Assembly: GCF_003479605.1 (NCBI RefSeq)
Contig: NZ_QUHR01000009.1
Location: 1-64,000, forward strand
Length of the DNA: 64,000 bases
Direction of reading: 5' to 3'
Source of the DNA: Roseburia sp. AF12-17LB
Lineage (GTDB): Bacteria; Bacillota; Clostridia; Lachnospirales; Lachnospiraceae
Both the position numbers and the translations under genes were made by a program. Shown here piece after piece: positions 47,082 to 59,490 of this stretch; the stretch's first letter is position 1; each line of letters opens with the position of its first letter. The notes beneath the pieces were generated by a model. That model saw nothing but the letters and a program-made list of their open reading frames with translations, did no database searches and had not been told where the DNA came from.

Positions 47082-47918
47082 ATGCAGATTATCAAAGTAA
47101 TTAACAATAATGTGATCAGTTCCGAGGACGATAAAGGTAAAGAAATCGTTGTTATGGGAAAGGGCATAGGCTTCGGAAAGAAAGCCGGAGAAGAAATAGA
47201 AGAGACAAAGATAGAAAAAGTATTCTCCCTTCCGGACGAAAGTACCAGCCAGTTCATGCAGGTGGTAAAGGACATGTCGTATGAATATATCCGGACAGCC
47301 GAGCTGGTTATCGCATATGCCAGAGAAACATTAGGTTATCATTTAAGTAAAAATATTTATGTGACATTAACAGACCACTTGGGATACGCCATAGAGAGAA
47401 AGCGGCAGGGCATCGTTGTTGCGAATGAGCTTTCCTGGGAGATGAAGAAATTCTACAATGCAGAATTTCAGGTGGGATTGAAAGCCTTAGATATTGTAAA
47501 ACAGGAATTAGACGTGGAGCTGCCGGAGGATGAAGCTGGATTTATTGCGATGCATCTGGTAAATGCACAGATGGGCGGTCAGATGAACCAGTCCAGGAAC
47601 ATGCCGGCAATGATAAAGGATATACTCAATATAGTCAGATATACCTTTCAGGTGGAATTGGATGAAAAGAGCCTGTCCTATGAGCGTTTTGTAACGCATT
47701 TAAGATTCTTTGTACAGCGGGTAATCAGTCGGGAAGACAGTGAACGTAATGATGAAGAATTTGACCAGTTGATTGCGGATCGTTTCCCGCGTTCCTACGA
47801 ATGTGCACAGAAGATAAAGAGTTACATGAAGAAGAAGCTTGATTATGAAGTCTCGGATGTAGAGATTTCCTATCTGGCAGTACACATTCATCGTGTGATT
47901 CACAGTATGAATAAGTAA
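47082..47918 (+). CDS. licT: Transcription antiterminator LicT/BglG
   Basis: This 278-residue RNA-binding regulator has a CAT RNA-binding domain (1-56, with KVINNNVISSED and GKGIGFGKKAGE) and two PTS regulation domains (about 65-170 and 175-278) with conserved histidines such as those in TDHLGYAIER and AVHIHRVIH. Phosphorylation by the PTS decides whether it binds RAT sites. RAT/terminator pairs stand on both sides of the gene, so it controls itself and the downstream bglP operon. Confidence 0.95.
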   Translation: MQIIKVINNNVISSEDDKGKEIVVMGKGIGFGKKAGEEIEETKIEKVFSLPDESTSQFMQVVKDMSYEYIRTAELVIAYARETLGYHLSKNIYVTLTDHLGYAIERKRQGIVVANELSWEMKKFYNAEFQVGLKALDIVKQELDVELPEDEAGFIAMHLVNAQMGGQMNQSRNMPAMIKDILNIVRYTFQVELDEKSLSYERFVTHLRFFVQRVISREDSERNDEEFDQLIADRFPRSYECAQKIKSYMKKKLDYEVSDVEISYLAVHIHRVIHSMNK

Positions 47919-47933
47919 ATACCCTTTCGGCAA

Positions 47934-48009
47934 GGGATTGTTACGTTAAGACGGCAAAACCCAGACGAATAAGACTCATAGGAAGAGTTTTATTTGTTTG
48001 GGCTTTTTT
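47934..48009 (+). promoter_or_regulatory. RAT antiterminator site and terminator upstream of bglP
   Basis: GGGATTGTTACG...GGCAAAACCC (47934-47962) is a RAT site close to the consensus. It overlaps a 17-base terminator stem (47960-47976 with 47986-48002, with three G-T pairs), followed by CTTTTTT. It lets LicT gate transcription into bglP. Repeat A3 follows directly. Confidence 0.88.
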
Positions 48010-48134
48010 AATTTACAGGAAATTGCTTTCCTGTAAATTAAAAAACGCTCCGCGAGGATGCACACTGCGGCGTATAAGGTAGATGTCGCAAGCGACCGCC
48101 GCAGGCGCGAGAATGTGCCAAGGCACATTCGTTG
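48009..48134 (+). repeat. Family A multi-hairpin repeat, copy 3 (full length)
   Basis: Nearly identical to copy 1 through all four hairpins. The outer bases of the first stem (TAATTTACAGG) differ from those of copies 1 and 2 but their partners change too. It begins at the last base of the RAT terminator T-run and lies in the bglP leader. Confidence 0.87.
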
Positions 48135-48192
48135 TTTTTAACAAAATGAATAAAACACAAGAGTGTTTTAGATAAAAATGAACATGCTATAA

Positions 48193-50157
<1,965 letters not shown>

Positions 50158-50288
50158 ATTAGTTTTCCATAGTTTTTTATACCTAAGGGTGCGGGCTCTG
50201 ATAAAGGGCTCGTGCTCTATCCAACAAAATCAGAAGCCTTATTGCAGGGCAGAATGAGAAAAGAAAAATATAAAAACAGAAATTATAA

Positions 50289-51767
<1,479 letters not shown>

Positions 51768-51786
51768 AAGAAAGAAGGTATGGACT

Positions 51787-53400
51787 ATGGAAAAGTTTAA
51801 TGGAAAAAAGGTATTCAGCGGTATTGCAATTGGAAAGGTAAAACTCCTTTTAAAAGCTGAAAATCAGGTGGTAAGAAAGAGAATAGAAGACCCGGCAGCA
51901 GAGATTGCCCGCTATGAAGCAGCAAAGCAGACTGCAATTGAACAGCTCCACAAGCTTTACAAGAAAGCATTAAAAGAAGTGGGTGAAGTAAATGCACAGA
52001 TTTTTGATGTGCATGCCATGATGTTAGAGGATGGAGATTATAATGATTCCGTTCACAATCTTATTGAGAGCCAGAGCGTAAATGCAGAGTATGCGGTAGG
52101 TGTTACCGGAGATAACTTTGCAGAAGTATTTGCAAATATGGATGACGAGTATTTCAAAGCCCGTTCCATTGATATGAAGGATATTTCTGAGCGTGTCATC
52201 AATGTATTATGTGGAAATGATATGGGAAGCGACCTTGGAGATGAGCCGGTTATTATCGTAGCAAAGGATTTAGCTCCGAGTGAAACCGTACAGATGGATA
52301 AAAGTAAGCTGCTGGCATTTGTAACACAGCTGGGCTCTACGAATTCACATACTGCAATTTTAGCAAGAACTATGGGCATCCCGGCACTGATTGGTGTGGA
52401 AATCAAGGAAGAGTGGAACGGAAAACAGGCAATTGTGGATGGCTATACCGGAACTCTTATCATTGAACCGGATGAAGTAGCTTTGGCAGAATATAAGAAA
52501 AAAGCAGAAGAGGATGCAAAGCAGAAGGAATTACTGCTGACTTTAAAGGGAAAGGAAAATGTGACAAAGAGTGGTCAGAAAATCAATCTTTATGCCAACA
52601 TCGGAAATGTCTCTGACTTAGCGGCAGTACTTAAAAATGATGCCGGTGGAATCGGACTTTTCCGTAGTGAATTTCTTTATCTTGAAAAAGATACTTTCCC
52701 AACAGAAGAAGAACAGTTTGCGGCTTATAAGCAGGTCGCAGAGACCATGGCAGGAAAGAAGGTTATTATCCGTACCCTGGATATCGGAGCCGATAAGCAG
52801 GTGGACTACTTTAACCTCGACAAAGAAGACAATCCGGCAATGGGATATCGTGCCATCCGGATCTGCCTGACCCAGCCGGAAATTTTTAAGACCCAGCTTC
52901 GTGCTTTATTCCGCGCAAGCAATTACGGAAATATTGCAATTATGTATCCGATGATTATTTCGGTAGATGAAGTGCGTAAGATTAAAGCAATTTCAGAAGA
53001 AGTGAAAGAAGAACTTACAAAGGAAGGGATTCCTTTTGGAAATGTGGAGCAGGGTATCATGATTGAAACTCCTGCAGCAGCAGTAATGAGTGATGAACTG
53101 GCAAAAGAGGTTGATTTCTTCAGTATCGGAACCAACGACCTGACCCAGTATACACTGGCAATTGACCGTCAGAATGCAAAGCTTGACAGCTTCTATAATC
53201 CGCATCATGAAGCAGTGCTCCGGCTGATTCAGATGACCGTGGAAAATGCACACAAGGCGGGCATCTGGGCAGGAATATGTGGAGAACTTGGGGCAGATAC
53301 AACTCTGACCCAGCGTTTCTTAGAGATGGGGGTAGATGAATTATCTGTTTCTCCTGGCTGTGTTCTTCCGGTTCGAAAAGCGATTCGGGATGCAGAATAA
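51787..53400 (+). CDS. ptsI: PTS enzyme I (phosphoenolpyruvate-protein phosphotransferase)
   Basis: This 537-residue cytoplasmic enzyme passes phosphate from phosphoenolpyruvate to HPr. The phosphorylated His188 lies in GSTNSHTAILAR, and the C-terminal PEP domain shows RTLDIGADKQ, GYRAIR, MIETPAA and FFSIGTNDLTQY. The usual length is about 570, so it is slightly short at the N-terminus. No HPr gene is adjacent, which is unusual since ptsH-ptsI are commonly together. I chose 51787 since the family N-terminus (KFNGKKVFSGIAIG) starts there. It shares its end with the HAD gene (TAATG). Confidence 0.94.
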   Translation: MEKFNGKKVFSGIAIGKVKLLLKAENQVVRKRIEDPAAEIARYEAAKQTAIEQLHKLYKKALKEVGEVNAQIFDVHAMMLEDGDYNDSVHNLIESQSVNAEYAVGVTGDNFAEVFANMDDEYFKARSIDMKDISERVINVLCGNDMGSDLGDEPVIIVAKDLAPSETVQMDKSKLLAFVTQLGSTNSHTAILARTMGIPALIGVEIKEEWNGKQAIVDGYTGTLIIEPDEVALAEYKKKAEEDAKQKELLLTLKGKENVTKSGQKINLYANIGNVSDLAAVLKNDAGGIGLFRSEFLYLEKDTFPTEEEQFAAYKQVAETMAGKKVIIRTLDIGADKQVDYFNLDKEDNPAMGYRAIRICLTQPEIFKTQLRALFRASNYGNIAIMYPMIISVDEVRKIKAISEEVKEELTKEGIPFGNVEQGIMIETPAAAVMSDELAKEVDFFSIGTNDLTQYTLAIDRQNAKLDSFYNPHHEAVLRLIQMTVENAHKAGIWAGICGELGADTTLTQRFLEMGVDELSVSPGCVLPVRKAIRDAE

Positions 53401-54212
53401 TGAGCCGTAAACTGATTTTTTTGGATGTAGACGGAACCCTGGTGGATTTCACCATGCACATGCCGGAATCTGCCAGGGAAGCATTAAGCATGGCCAGAAA
53501 GCGGGGACATCTGATTTCGTTATGTACCGGAAGAACTGTAACGAATGTGTATCCATGGCTTTTAGAGTTTGGATTTGATGCCATTGTGGCTTCGGCAGGT
53601 GCTTATGTGTCTGCAAATGATAAGGTGATTTACCATAGCGTTCTGGCAAATGATAAGGTGCAGGATATGGTAGAGGTGCTGAAGGAGCACGGTGCATGCT
53701 TTATGCTGCAGGGAATCAACGGACGTTATGTGGATGAAGAGAATGCAAAGAAAATGAGAGAACGCTGTATGCGGCTTGGACTTGATATTGACGGTGCTCT
53801 AAACGGATTGACGCTTGTTGAACATCCGGAACAGATGCCGGCTCTTGAAAGTGGAATGTATTTTGATGCCGATATTCCGGTGGATGTGATGCAGAAGGAA
53901 GTCGGAAATTATATCAAGATAACCGGAGCAAGCTTTGGCAAGGATCGTCAGATGTCCGGTGAAATGACGAAGATGGGAGTCAACAAGGCAACCGGAATGC
54001 AGCGGCTTATGGATGAGTTAAAGATAGGCAGGGAAGATACCATTGCTTTTGGTGATGGACCAAATGATGTGGAAATGCTGCAATTTGCAGGAACAGGAGT
54101 GGCAATGGGAAATGCGATTCCGGCAGTAAAACAGTATGCGGATATGGTTACAGATAAGATTGATGAAGACGGACTGTATCATGCATTCGAACGGCTGCAT
54201 CTGCTGGGGTAG
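53400..54212 (+). CDS. Cof-type HAD-IIB hydrolase
   Basis: This 270-residue phosphatase-like protein has HAD motif I FLDVDGTLVD, motif II in SLCTGR, and motifs III/IV with the Lys region and GDGPNDVEML. Cof-like enzymes dephosphorylate sugar phosphates and related small molecules. It overlaps ptsI by one base and so belongs to the beta-glucoside operon, perhaps relieving sugar-phosphate build-up; that role is inferred. Confidence 0.92.
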   Translation: MSRKLIFLDVDGTLVDFTMHMPESAREALSMARKRGHLISLCTGRTVTNVYPWLLEFGFDAIVASAGAYVSANDKVIYHSVLANDKVQDMVEVLKEHGACFMLQGINGRYVDEENAKKMRERCMRLGLDIDGALNGLTLVEHPEQMPALESGMYFDADIPVDVMQKEVGNYIKITGASFGKDRQMSGEMTKMGVNKATGMQRLMDELKIGREDTIAFGDGPNDVEMLQFAGTGVAMGNAIPAVKQYADMVTDKIDEDGLYHAFERLHLLG

Positions 54213-54251
54213 GATTTGAAGTAAAAACAATTTTCTTATGATAGAAAAAGG

Positions 54252-54333
54252 CGGCGTGGTTTGTCAACTTAGGAGACATGATAAGTGCCCTTTACTGTAT
54301 TTATGTTGTTTCCGCAGTTGACGAACCGCGCCG
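54252..54333 (+). other. Long stem-loop after the HAD gene
   Basis: An 18-base stem (54252-54269 with 54316-54333, core GTTTGTCAACT/AGTTGACGAAC, two G-T pairs) encloses a 46-base loop. It lacks a clean T-run, so it may be a weak terminator, a processing site or part of another repeat. It lies between the convergent HAD and PHP genes. Confidence 0.55.
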
Positions 54334-54372
54334 TTACTTTTGCATACACAGGAAAAATCGCATGCCTGCATA

Positions 54373-54432
54373 CAGATTTGGTGAACACCGCAATAAGAAG
54401 AGAAATTCGTAAAGCGTGATTCCCATAGTTTA
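54373..54432 (+). repeat. Family B repeat, copy 2 (degenerate)
   Basis: This stretch matches the 3-prime part of repeat B1 with scattered changes: CAGATTTGG, then CACCGC, AGAAA, TCG, AAAGCGTG, TTCCC and TAGTTTAC in the same order. Its last bases supply the stop codon of the convergent PHP gene (54430-54432). Confidence 0.65.
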
Positions 54433-55242
54433 CAACGGAAGAAAAGCCGGTTTTCTCTTTTCGAATACAGTAAAATACTGAAAGCCCGCTGCCTTTAAAA
54501 TGTCCGGTACTTTTGCAAAATCAAATGCAACATGCTCCGGTTTGTGGGCGTCGGCACCGATGGTAATGATTTCACCGCCTAGTTCGTGATAACGTTTTAT
54601 AATATCTTCTGTTGGATTCGGATGTCCCAGACCATATTTGAAACCACCGGTATTGATTTCAATTCCTTTTCCCATATCAATGAGCTTTTCTAAAATCGCA
54701 TCAATGACATCGGCATATTTCTGATAAGAATATTCAAGGTTCCGGTTTGGACCGTAGCGTACCACATAATCGATATGTCCATATACATCAAAATGATCAA
54801 ATACCGCAAGATTTTCCAGGATAGATTCAAAATATTCCTGGTAAGCCTGCTGTTCGGTTTTTCCTTCAAAAAAGCGGGAGTAGTAAGGGTCTTTGCCGTG
54901 GATTACATGGGAAGAGCCGATGACAAAATCAAAGTCATATCGGCTTATCAGTTCCTGATGTTTCGCTGCAAGATGAGGCTGCAATCCAAGCTCAATGCCG
55001 GTCAGCACTTTTATTTTATCTTTGTATTGCTGGCCCAGCTTCTGGATAGTTGGGAAGTAGACCGGAGTGTCTAAGATAAATTCCGGTTCATCCTCCGGAT
55101 GTTCTTTTGGATAATCATAATCCATATGGTCGGTAATGCAGATTCCGCCAAGTCCCAGTTCGATAGAGGCTTTAATCATGGATTCTGGTGAGGTCTCACT
55201 GTCGGTAGAAAAAGCAGTGTGCATATGTGTGTCCCAAAGCAT
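54430..55242 (-). CDS. PHP-domain histidinol-phosphatase family protein
   Basis: This 270-residue metal-dependent phosphatase of the PHP family begins LWDTHMHTAFSTDSE, giving the first metal ligands, and continues with ITDHMDYD, GIELG, SSHVIHGKD, YGHIDYVVRYG and TIGADAHKPEHVA. It most resembles HisK-type histidinol phosphatases. No other histidine gene is close, so another phosphoester is possible. AAGGAG upstream of 55242 sets the start; upstream ATGs would run into repeat C2, which lies 20 bases away. Confidence 0.87.
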   Translation of the reverse strand: MLWDTHMHTAFSTDSETSPESMIKASIELGLGGICITDHMDYDYPKEHPEDEPEFILDTPVYFPTIQKLGQQYKDKIKVLTGIELGLQPHLAAKHQELISRYDFDFVIGSSHVIHGKDPYYSRFFEGKTEQQAYQEYFESILENLAVFDHFDVYGHIDYVVRYGPNRNLEYSYQKYADVIDAILEKLIDMGKGIEINTGGFKYGLGHPNPTEDIIKRYHELGGEIITIGADAHKPEHVAFDFAKVPDILKAAGFQYFTVFEKRKPAFLPL

Positions 55243-55261
55243 AGTGTACTCCTTTCTGTGG

Positions 55262-55800
55262 GGTGTATGGCGGGTAAGGTTGTGCAGGTGGGGAACTGGA
55301 TGAGAAAGCTTCTTCCCAAAAGCACCGGAACGTTTGTATGTAAGAAGCCGGCACTTCAACCTGCAGTATTTTTCTTTCTTTTATAATAAGCAGTCTTTCC
55401 AATGTTTGACAGTATACTGCATTTTGTCTGCCGGCATGCGGATACCGTGAACAGCGTCTGTTAGGGACTCGTAGAATTCCTTTTGCAACCCGGCAACGCT
55501 GGTACATGGATGTACCAGCGAGGCACAATCTGAATATGGATATGAATTTGTGCCGGTTGCCGCAAATCAAATATCTTTGCAGGAATTCTTAGAGTCCCTT
55601 CAGACAAAGTGTGGTATCCGCTGCTGGCAGACAAAAGCAGTATCCGGTCAAAGCAGCCGGAAAGACAGCCTGATTTCAAGAAAAATACTGCCCGTGAAGT
55701 GCTGCGGATTCTCACATCATAACCGCTCCAGTGTTTTCGGGAAGAAGCTTTCCTATTCCTTTCCCCTACATATTGCACAAACCTTACCCGGTGTTTACAC
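55262..55800 (-). repeat. Family C giant palindromic element, copy 2
   Basis: This roughly 540-base imperfect inverted repeat, read on the minus strand, aligns with copy 1 at 38655-39155. Outer arms pair GGTAAGGTT with AACCTTACC and GAAAGCTTCTTCCC with GGGAAGAAGCTTTC. The tip again has GGCAAC/GTTGCC closing two hairpins, GGCACAA/TTGTGCC and CGCTGGTACAT/ATGTACCAGCG (around 55508). The element lies between the divergent PHP and gap genes. The rest of the gap, 55801-55996, contains an inverted repeat TTGAC/GTCAA (55882-55896) and otherwise nothing clear. Confidence 0.85.
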
Positions 55801-55996
55801 ATTTCTACTAAGAAAAATGTTACATTTTCACAAGTATAGTAAAATCTTTGTATATAATACACAGAATACTATAATAGAAATTTGACAATCTGTCAAAAGA
55901 CAGTATGAAAAATGGAAAAGCTATTGTAACATTTGTTTGAAAATGAGAAAGAAGAAATAAAAATAGTGAAAAAATTAACAAAGTGATGGGAACTAC

Positions 55997-56025
55997 TTGA
56001 ACTTTCGACAAAAATTGGTTAGAAT
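55997..56025 (+). promoter_or_regulatory. Promoter of gap
   Basis: TTGAAC (55997-56002) and TAGAAT (56020-56025) are spaced by 17 bases, 66 bases before the start codon. Confidence 0.75.
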
Positions 56026-56090
56026 AATACCAGATTGGGTACAATCCCAAATAAAGATATTTTATATTAAATTTCTAGGAGGAATTAATA

Positions 56091-57107
56091 ATGGCAGTAA
56101 GAGTAGCAATTAATGGATTCGGCCGTATTGGTCGTCTGGCATTCAGACAGATGTTTGGTGCTGAAGGATACGAAGTAGTAGCAATCAACGATTTAACAAG
56201 CCCTAAAATGTTAGCACACTTGTTAAAATATGATTCTTCTCAGGGTAAATATGAGCATGCTGATGAAGTATCCTGCACAGATGATTCTATCATCGTATGT
56301 GGAAAAGAAATCAAAATCTATGCATTCCCAGATGCAAACAACTGCCCATGGGGTGAATTAAAAGTTGACGTTGTATTAGAGTGTTCAGGTTTCTATACAA
56401 GCAAAGAAAAAGCACAGGCACACATCAATGCAGGTGCTCGTAAAGTTGTTATTTCTGCTCCAGCAGGTAATGACCTTCCTACAATCGTATACAACACAAA
56501 CCATGAGACATTAAAAGCATCTGATACAATCATTTCAGCAGCTTCTTGTACAACAAACTGCTTAGCACCTATGGCTGATGCATTAAATAAATATGCTCCA
56601 ATCCAGTCTGGTATCATGGTAACAATCCATGCTTACACAGGTGATCAGATGACTCTTGATGGACCACAGAGAAAAGGTGATTTAAGAAGATCTCGTGCAG
56701 CAGCAGTTAACATCGTTCCAAACAGCACTGGTGCAGCAAAAGCTATCGGACTTGTTATCCCAGAACTGAACGGAAAATTAATCGGATCTGCTCAGCGTGT
56801 TCCAACCCCTACAGGATCTACAACAATCTTAACAGCAGTTGTTAAGAAAGCTGGCGTTACAAAAGAAGATATCAATGCAGCTATGAAAGCAGCAGCTAAT
56901 GAGTCCTTCGGATACAACGAAGACGAAATCGTATCTTCTGATATCGTTGGAATGAGATTCGGTTCTCTGTTCGATGCAACACAGACCATGGTTAACCAGG
57001 TATCTGATGATCTGTACGAAGTACAGGTTGTTTCTTGGTATGATAACGAGAACAGCTACACATCTCAGATGGTTCGTACAATCAAATACTTCAGCGAGTT
57101 AGCATAA
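56091..57107 (+). CDS. gap: Glyceraldehyde-3-phosphate dehydrogenase
   Basis: This 338-residue NAD-dependent enzyme oxidises glyceraldehyde-3-phosphate in glycolysis. The N-terminus [18 protein letters not shown] binds NAD, the catalytic Cys lies in [13 protein letters not shown], and [14 protein letters not shown] closes the C-terminus. Codon choice is strongly biased (ACA for Thr, GCA or GCT for Ala, AAA for Lys), as in very highly expressed genes. It is followed by pgk and tpiA in one cluster with a hairpin in between. Confidence 0.98.
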   Translation: MAVRVAINGFGRIGRLAFRQMFGAEGYEVVAINDLTSPKMLAHLLKYDSSQGKYEHADEVSCTDDSIIVCGKEIKIYAFPDANNCPWGELKVDVVLECSGFYTSKEKAQAHINAGARKVVISAPAGNDLPTIVYNTNHETLKASDTIISAASCTTNCLAPMADALNKYAPIQSGIMVTIHAYTGDQMTLDGPQRKGDLRRSRAAAVNIVPNSTGAAKAIGLVIPELNGKLIGSAQRVPTPTGSTTILTAVVKKAGVTKEDINAAMKAAANESFGYNEDEIVSSDIVGMRFGSLFDATQTMVNQVSDDLYEVQVVSWYDNENSYTSQMVRTIKYFSELA

Positions 57108-57152
57108 TTTACGAGAGAAACCCGCAAAGCGTGTTTCCCGTAGTTTAACGAA
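57108..57152 (+). repeat. Family B repeat, copy 3 (core only)
   Basis: Directly after the gap stop codon, TTTACGAGAGAAAC...GCAAAGCGTGTTTCCCG repeats the core hairpin of copy 1 with small changes that mostly keep pairing. Confidence 0.7.
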
Positions 57153-57220
57153 CAATCACTGCACGGTAGACTACTTTTTTAAGCGACAGGCTGCCAGAGT
57201 GCAGATAAGACTCAGGAAAA

Positions 57221-57248
57221 GGGTCCGGTCTTTTAGGACCGGGCTCTT
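57221..57248 (+). terminator. Hairpin with T-rich tail between gap and pgk
   Basis: GGGTCCGGTC (57221-57230) pairs with GACCGGGCTC (57237-57246), with two G-T pairs, followed by TTTC. It could be a partial terminator that lowers pgk-tpiA expression relative to gap. Confidence 0.65.
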
Positions 57249-57288
57249 TCTTGCTATTAGAAATAAAATTTAAAGGAGACTACTTAAT

Positions 57289-58500
57289 ATGTCATTAAAT
57301 AAAAAATCTATAGATGATATTAATGTAAAAGGACTTCGCGTTCTTTGCAGATGTGATTTCAACGTACCATTAAAAGAAGGAAAGATTACAGACGAGAACC
57401 GTCTGGTTGCAGCGCTTCCTACAATCAAGAAATTAATCGCTGATGGTGGAAAGGTTATCCTTTGCTCCCATTTAGGAAAAGTAAAAACAGAAGAAGACAA
57501 ACAGACCAAAACTCTTGCACCAGTAGCAGCAAGACTTACAGAGTTATTAGGACAGGAAGTTAAATTCGTTGTTGACCCTGAAGTTGTTGGTGAGAACGTA
57601 AGAGCAGCAGTAGCAGCTATGAACGATGGCGATGTTATCTTACTTGAGAATACACGTTTCAGACCAGAAGAGACAAAGAACGGAGAAGCTTTCTCTAAAG
57701 ACCTTGCTTCTATCTGTGATGTATTTGTAAATGATGCATTCGGAACAGCTCACAGAGCACATTGTTCTAACGTAGGTGTTGCACAGTTAGTTGACACTGC
57801 AGTAGTTGGATACTTAATGCAGAAAGAAATCGACTTCCTTGGAAATGCAGTAGAGAATCCGGTAAGACCATTCGTTGCAATCCTTGGTGGTGCAAAAGTT
57901 GCTGATAAATTAAATGTAATCAACAACTTACTTGAGAAATGTGATACCTTAATCATCGGTGGTGGTATGGCTTACACATTCTTAAAAGCAAAAGGATATG
58001 AAATCGGAATCTCTTTAGTAGATGATACTAAGATCGATTATTGTAAAGAAATGATGGCAAAGGCAGAGAAACTTGGAAAGAAACTTCTTCTTCCGGTAGA
58101 TGCTGTAACGATCAAAGATTTCCCAAATCCTATCGATGCTCCAGTTGAAGTAGAAACTTATGATGCAGACAAGATGCCGGCAGACAGAGAAGGCTGTGAT
58201 ATCGGACCTAAGACACAGACACTTTTCGCAGATGCTGTTAAGACTGCTAAGACTGTTGTTTGGAACGGACCTATGGGTGTATTCGAGAACCCAACTCTTG
58301 CAGCAGGTACTATCGCTGTAGCAAAAGCTTTAGCTGATACAGATGCAACAACCATCATCGGTGGTGGAGATTCTGCAGCAGCAGTTAACCAGCTTGGATT
58401 CGGTGACAAGATGAGCCACATCTCAACAGGTGGTGGAGCATCCTTAGAGTTCTTAGAGGGTAAAGAGCTTCCAGGCGTTGCAGCAGCAAATGATAAATAA
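57289..58500 (+). CDS. pgk: Phosphoglycerate kinase
   Basis: This 403-residue enzyme makes ATP from 1,3-bisphosphoglycerate. The N-terminal [19 protein letters not shown], the LLENTRF region, [12 protein letters not shown] and the C-terminal [16 protein letters not shown] are all diagnostic. Length is standard. AAAGGAGA precedes the start, and codon bias matches gap. It lies 66 bases before tpiA. Confidence 0.98.
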   Translation: MSLNKKSIDDINVKGLRVLCRCDFNVPLKEGKITDENRLVAALPTIKKLIADGGKVILCSHLGKVKTEEDKQTKTLAPVAARLTELLGQEVKFVVDPEVVGENVRAAVAAMNDGDVILLENTRFRPEETKNGEAFSKDLASICDVFVNDAFGTAHRAHCSNVGVAQLVDTAVVGYLMQKEIDFLGNAVENPVRPFVAILGGAKVADKLNVINNLLEKCDTLIIGGGMAYTFLKAKGYEIGISLVDDTKIDYCKEMMAKAEKLGKKLLLPVDAVTIKDFPNPIDAPVEVETYDADKMPADREGCDIGPKTQTLFADAVKTAKTVVWNGPMGVFENPTLAAGTIAVAKALADTDATTIIGGGDSAAAVNQLGFGDKMSHISTGGGASLEFLEGKELPGVAAANDK

Positions 58501-58566
58501 GTAATCAAAGCACATGCCTGTATGCAGGCAAAAGCTTATATATTTAAGAAAGAAGGACATTTTAAA

Positions 58567-59319
58567 ATGGCAAGAAAAAAAATTATTGCCGGCAACTGGA
58601 AAATGAACAAAACTCCTAGCGAGGCAGTTGCACTGGTAAATGAATTAAAACCATTAGTAGCAAACGAAGACGTAGATGTAGTATTCTGCGTACCAGCAAT
58701 TGATATTATTCCAGCAATGGAAGCAGCAAAAGGTTCTAACATCTGCATCGGTGCAGAGAACATGTATTTTGAAGAGAGCGGAGCATACACAGGAGAAATC
58801 TCTCCGGCAATGCTTACAGACGCTGGCGTAAAATACGTTGTATTAGGACATTCTGAGAGAAGAGAATACTTCGCAGAGACAGATGAGACTGTAAATAAGA
58901 AAGTATTAAAAGCTTTCGAACATGGTATTACACCAATCATCTGCTGTGGAGAGACTTTAACACAGAGAAAACAGGGTATTTACCTTGACTGGATCCGTAT
59001 GCAGATTAAGATTGCATTCCAGAACGTAACAGCAGAGCAGGCTGCAACAGCAGTTATTGCTTACGAGCCAATCTGGGCAATCGGAACCGGTGAAACAGCT
59101 ACTTCTGATCAGGCAGAAGAAGTTTGTGGCGCAATCCGTGCCTGCATCCGTGAAGTATATGATGAAGCAACAGCTGAGTCTATCCGTATCCAGTACGGTG
59201 GATCTGTAAATGCAGGAAATGCAGCAGAGCTGTTCGCAAAAGCTGATATCGATGGTGGTCTGGTAGGAGGAGCTTCCTTAAAGGCTGACTTCGGAAAGAT
59301 TGTAAACTACAATAAATAA
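58567..59319 (+). CDS. tpiA: Triosephosphate isomerase
   Basis: This 250-residue TIM barrel interconverts dihydroxyacetone phosphate and glyceraldehyde-3-phosphate. Lys in AGNWKMNK, His in VVLGHSERR and Glu in [10 protein letters not shown] are the catalytic residues. The start at 58567 gives the family N-terminus ([13 protein letters not shown]); an ATG 15 codons upstream lacks a ribosome site. It ends the gap-pgk-tpiA cluster, with a strong terminator after it. Confidence 0.98.
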   Translation: MARKKIIAGNWKMNKTPSEAVALVNELKPLVANEDVDVVFCVPAIDIIPAMEAAKGSNICIGAENMYFEESGAYTGEISPAMLTDAGVKYVVLGHSERREYFAETDETVNKKVLKAFEHGITPIICCGETLTQRKQGIYLDWIRMQIKIAFQNVTAEQAATAVIAYEPIWAIGTGETATSDQAEEVCGAIRACIREVYDEATAESIRIQYGGSVNAGNAAELFAKADIDGGLVGGASLKADFGKIVNYNK

Positions 59320-59350
59320 GCTTTTCGGAAAATAGAATATTTTCATAAGA

Positions 59351-59418
59351 AACGTCACGAAATGCATTATGGCATTGGTAAAATTTACCGGTGAAATGCA
59401 TTTGGTGGCGTTTTTTTT
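59351..59418 (+). terminator. Intrinsic terminator of the gap-pgk-tpiA cluster
   Basis: AACGTCACGAAATGCATT (59351-59368) pairs with 59395-59412 (core AATGCATT...GTGGCGTT), followed by eight T. The loop contains a smaller hairpin. Confidence 0.87.
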
Positions 59419-59426
59419 AATTCAAG

Positions 59427-59472
59427 TTGACTTTTGCAGTTATACTATTTATAATAAAGGTATCAATTGATA
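59427..59472 (+). promoter_or_regulatory. Promoter and palindromic operator of the toxin-antitoxin pair
   Basis: TTGACT (59427-59432) and TATAAT (59450-59455) are spaced by exactly 17 bases. The perfect palindrome TATCAATTGATA (59461-59472) sits just downstream, at or near the transcription start, where a bound repressor would block initiation. The antitoxin gene encodes a helix-turn-helix, so autoregulation is expected. Confidence 0.78.
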
Positions 59473-59490
59473 CTATAAACAGGAGGAGTT

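Noticed and set aside
55461..55862. A 133-codon minus-strand frame through repeat C2
   Set aside because: Composition is unlike a protein (Cys-, His- and Arg-rich), there is no ribosome site, and it follows the palindrome arms.
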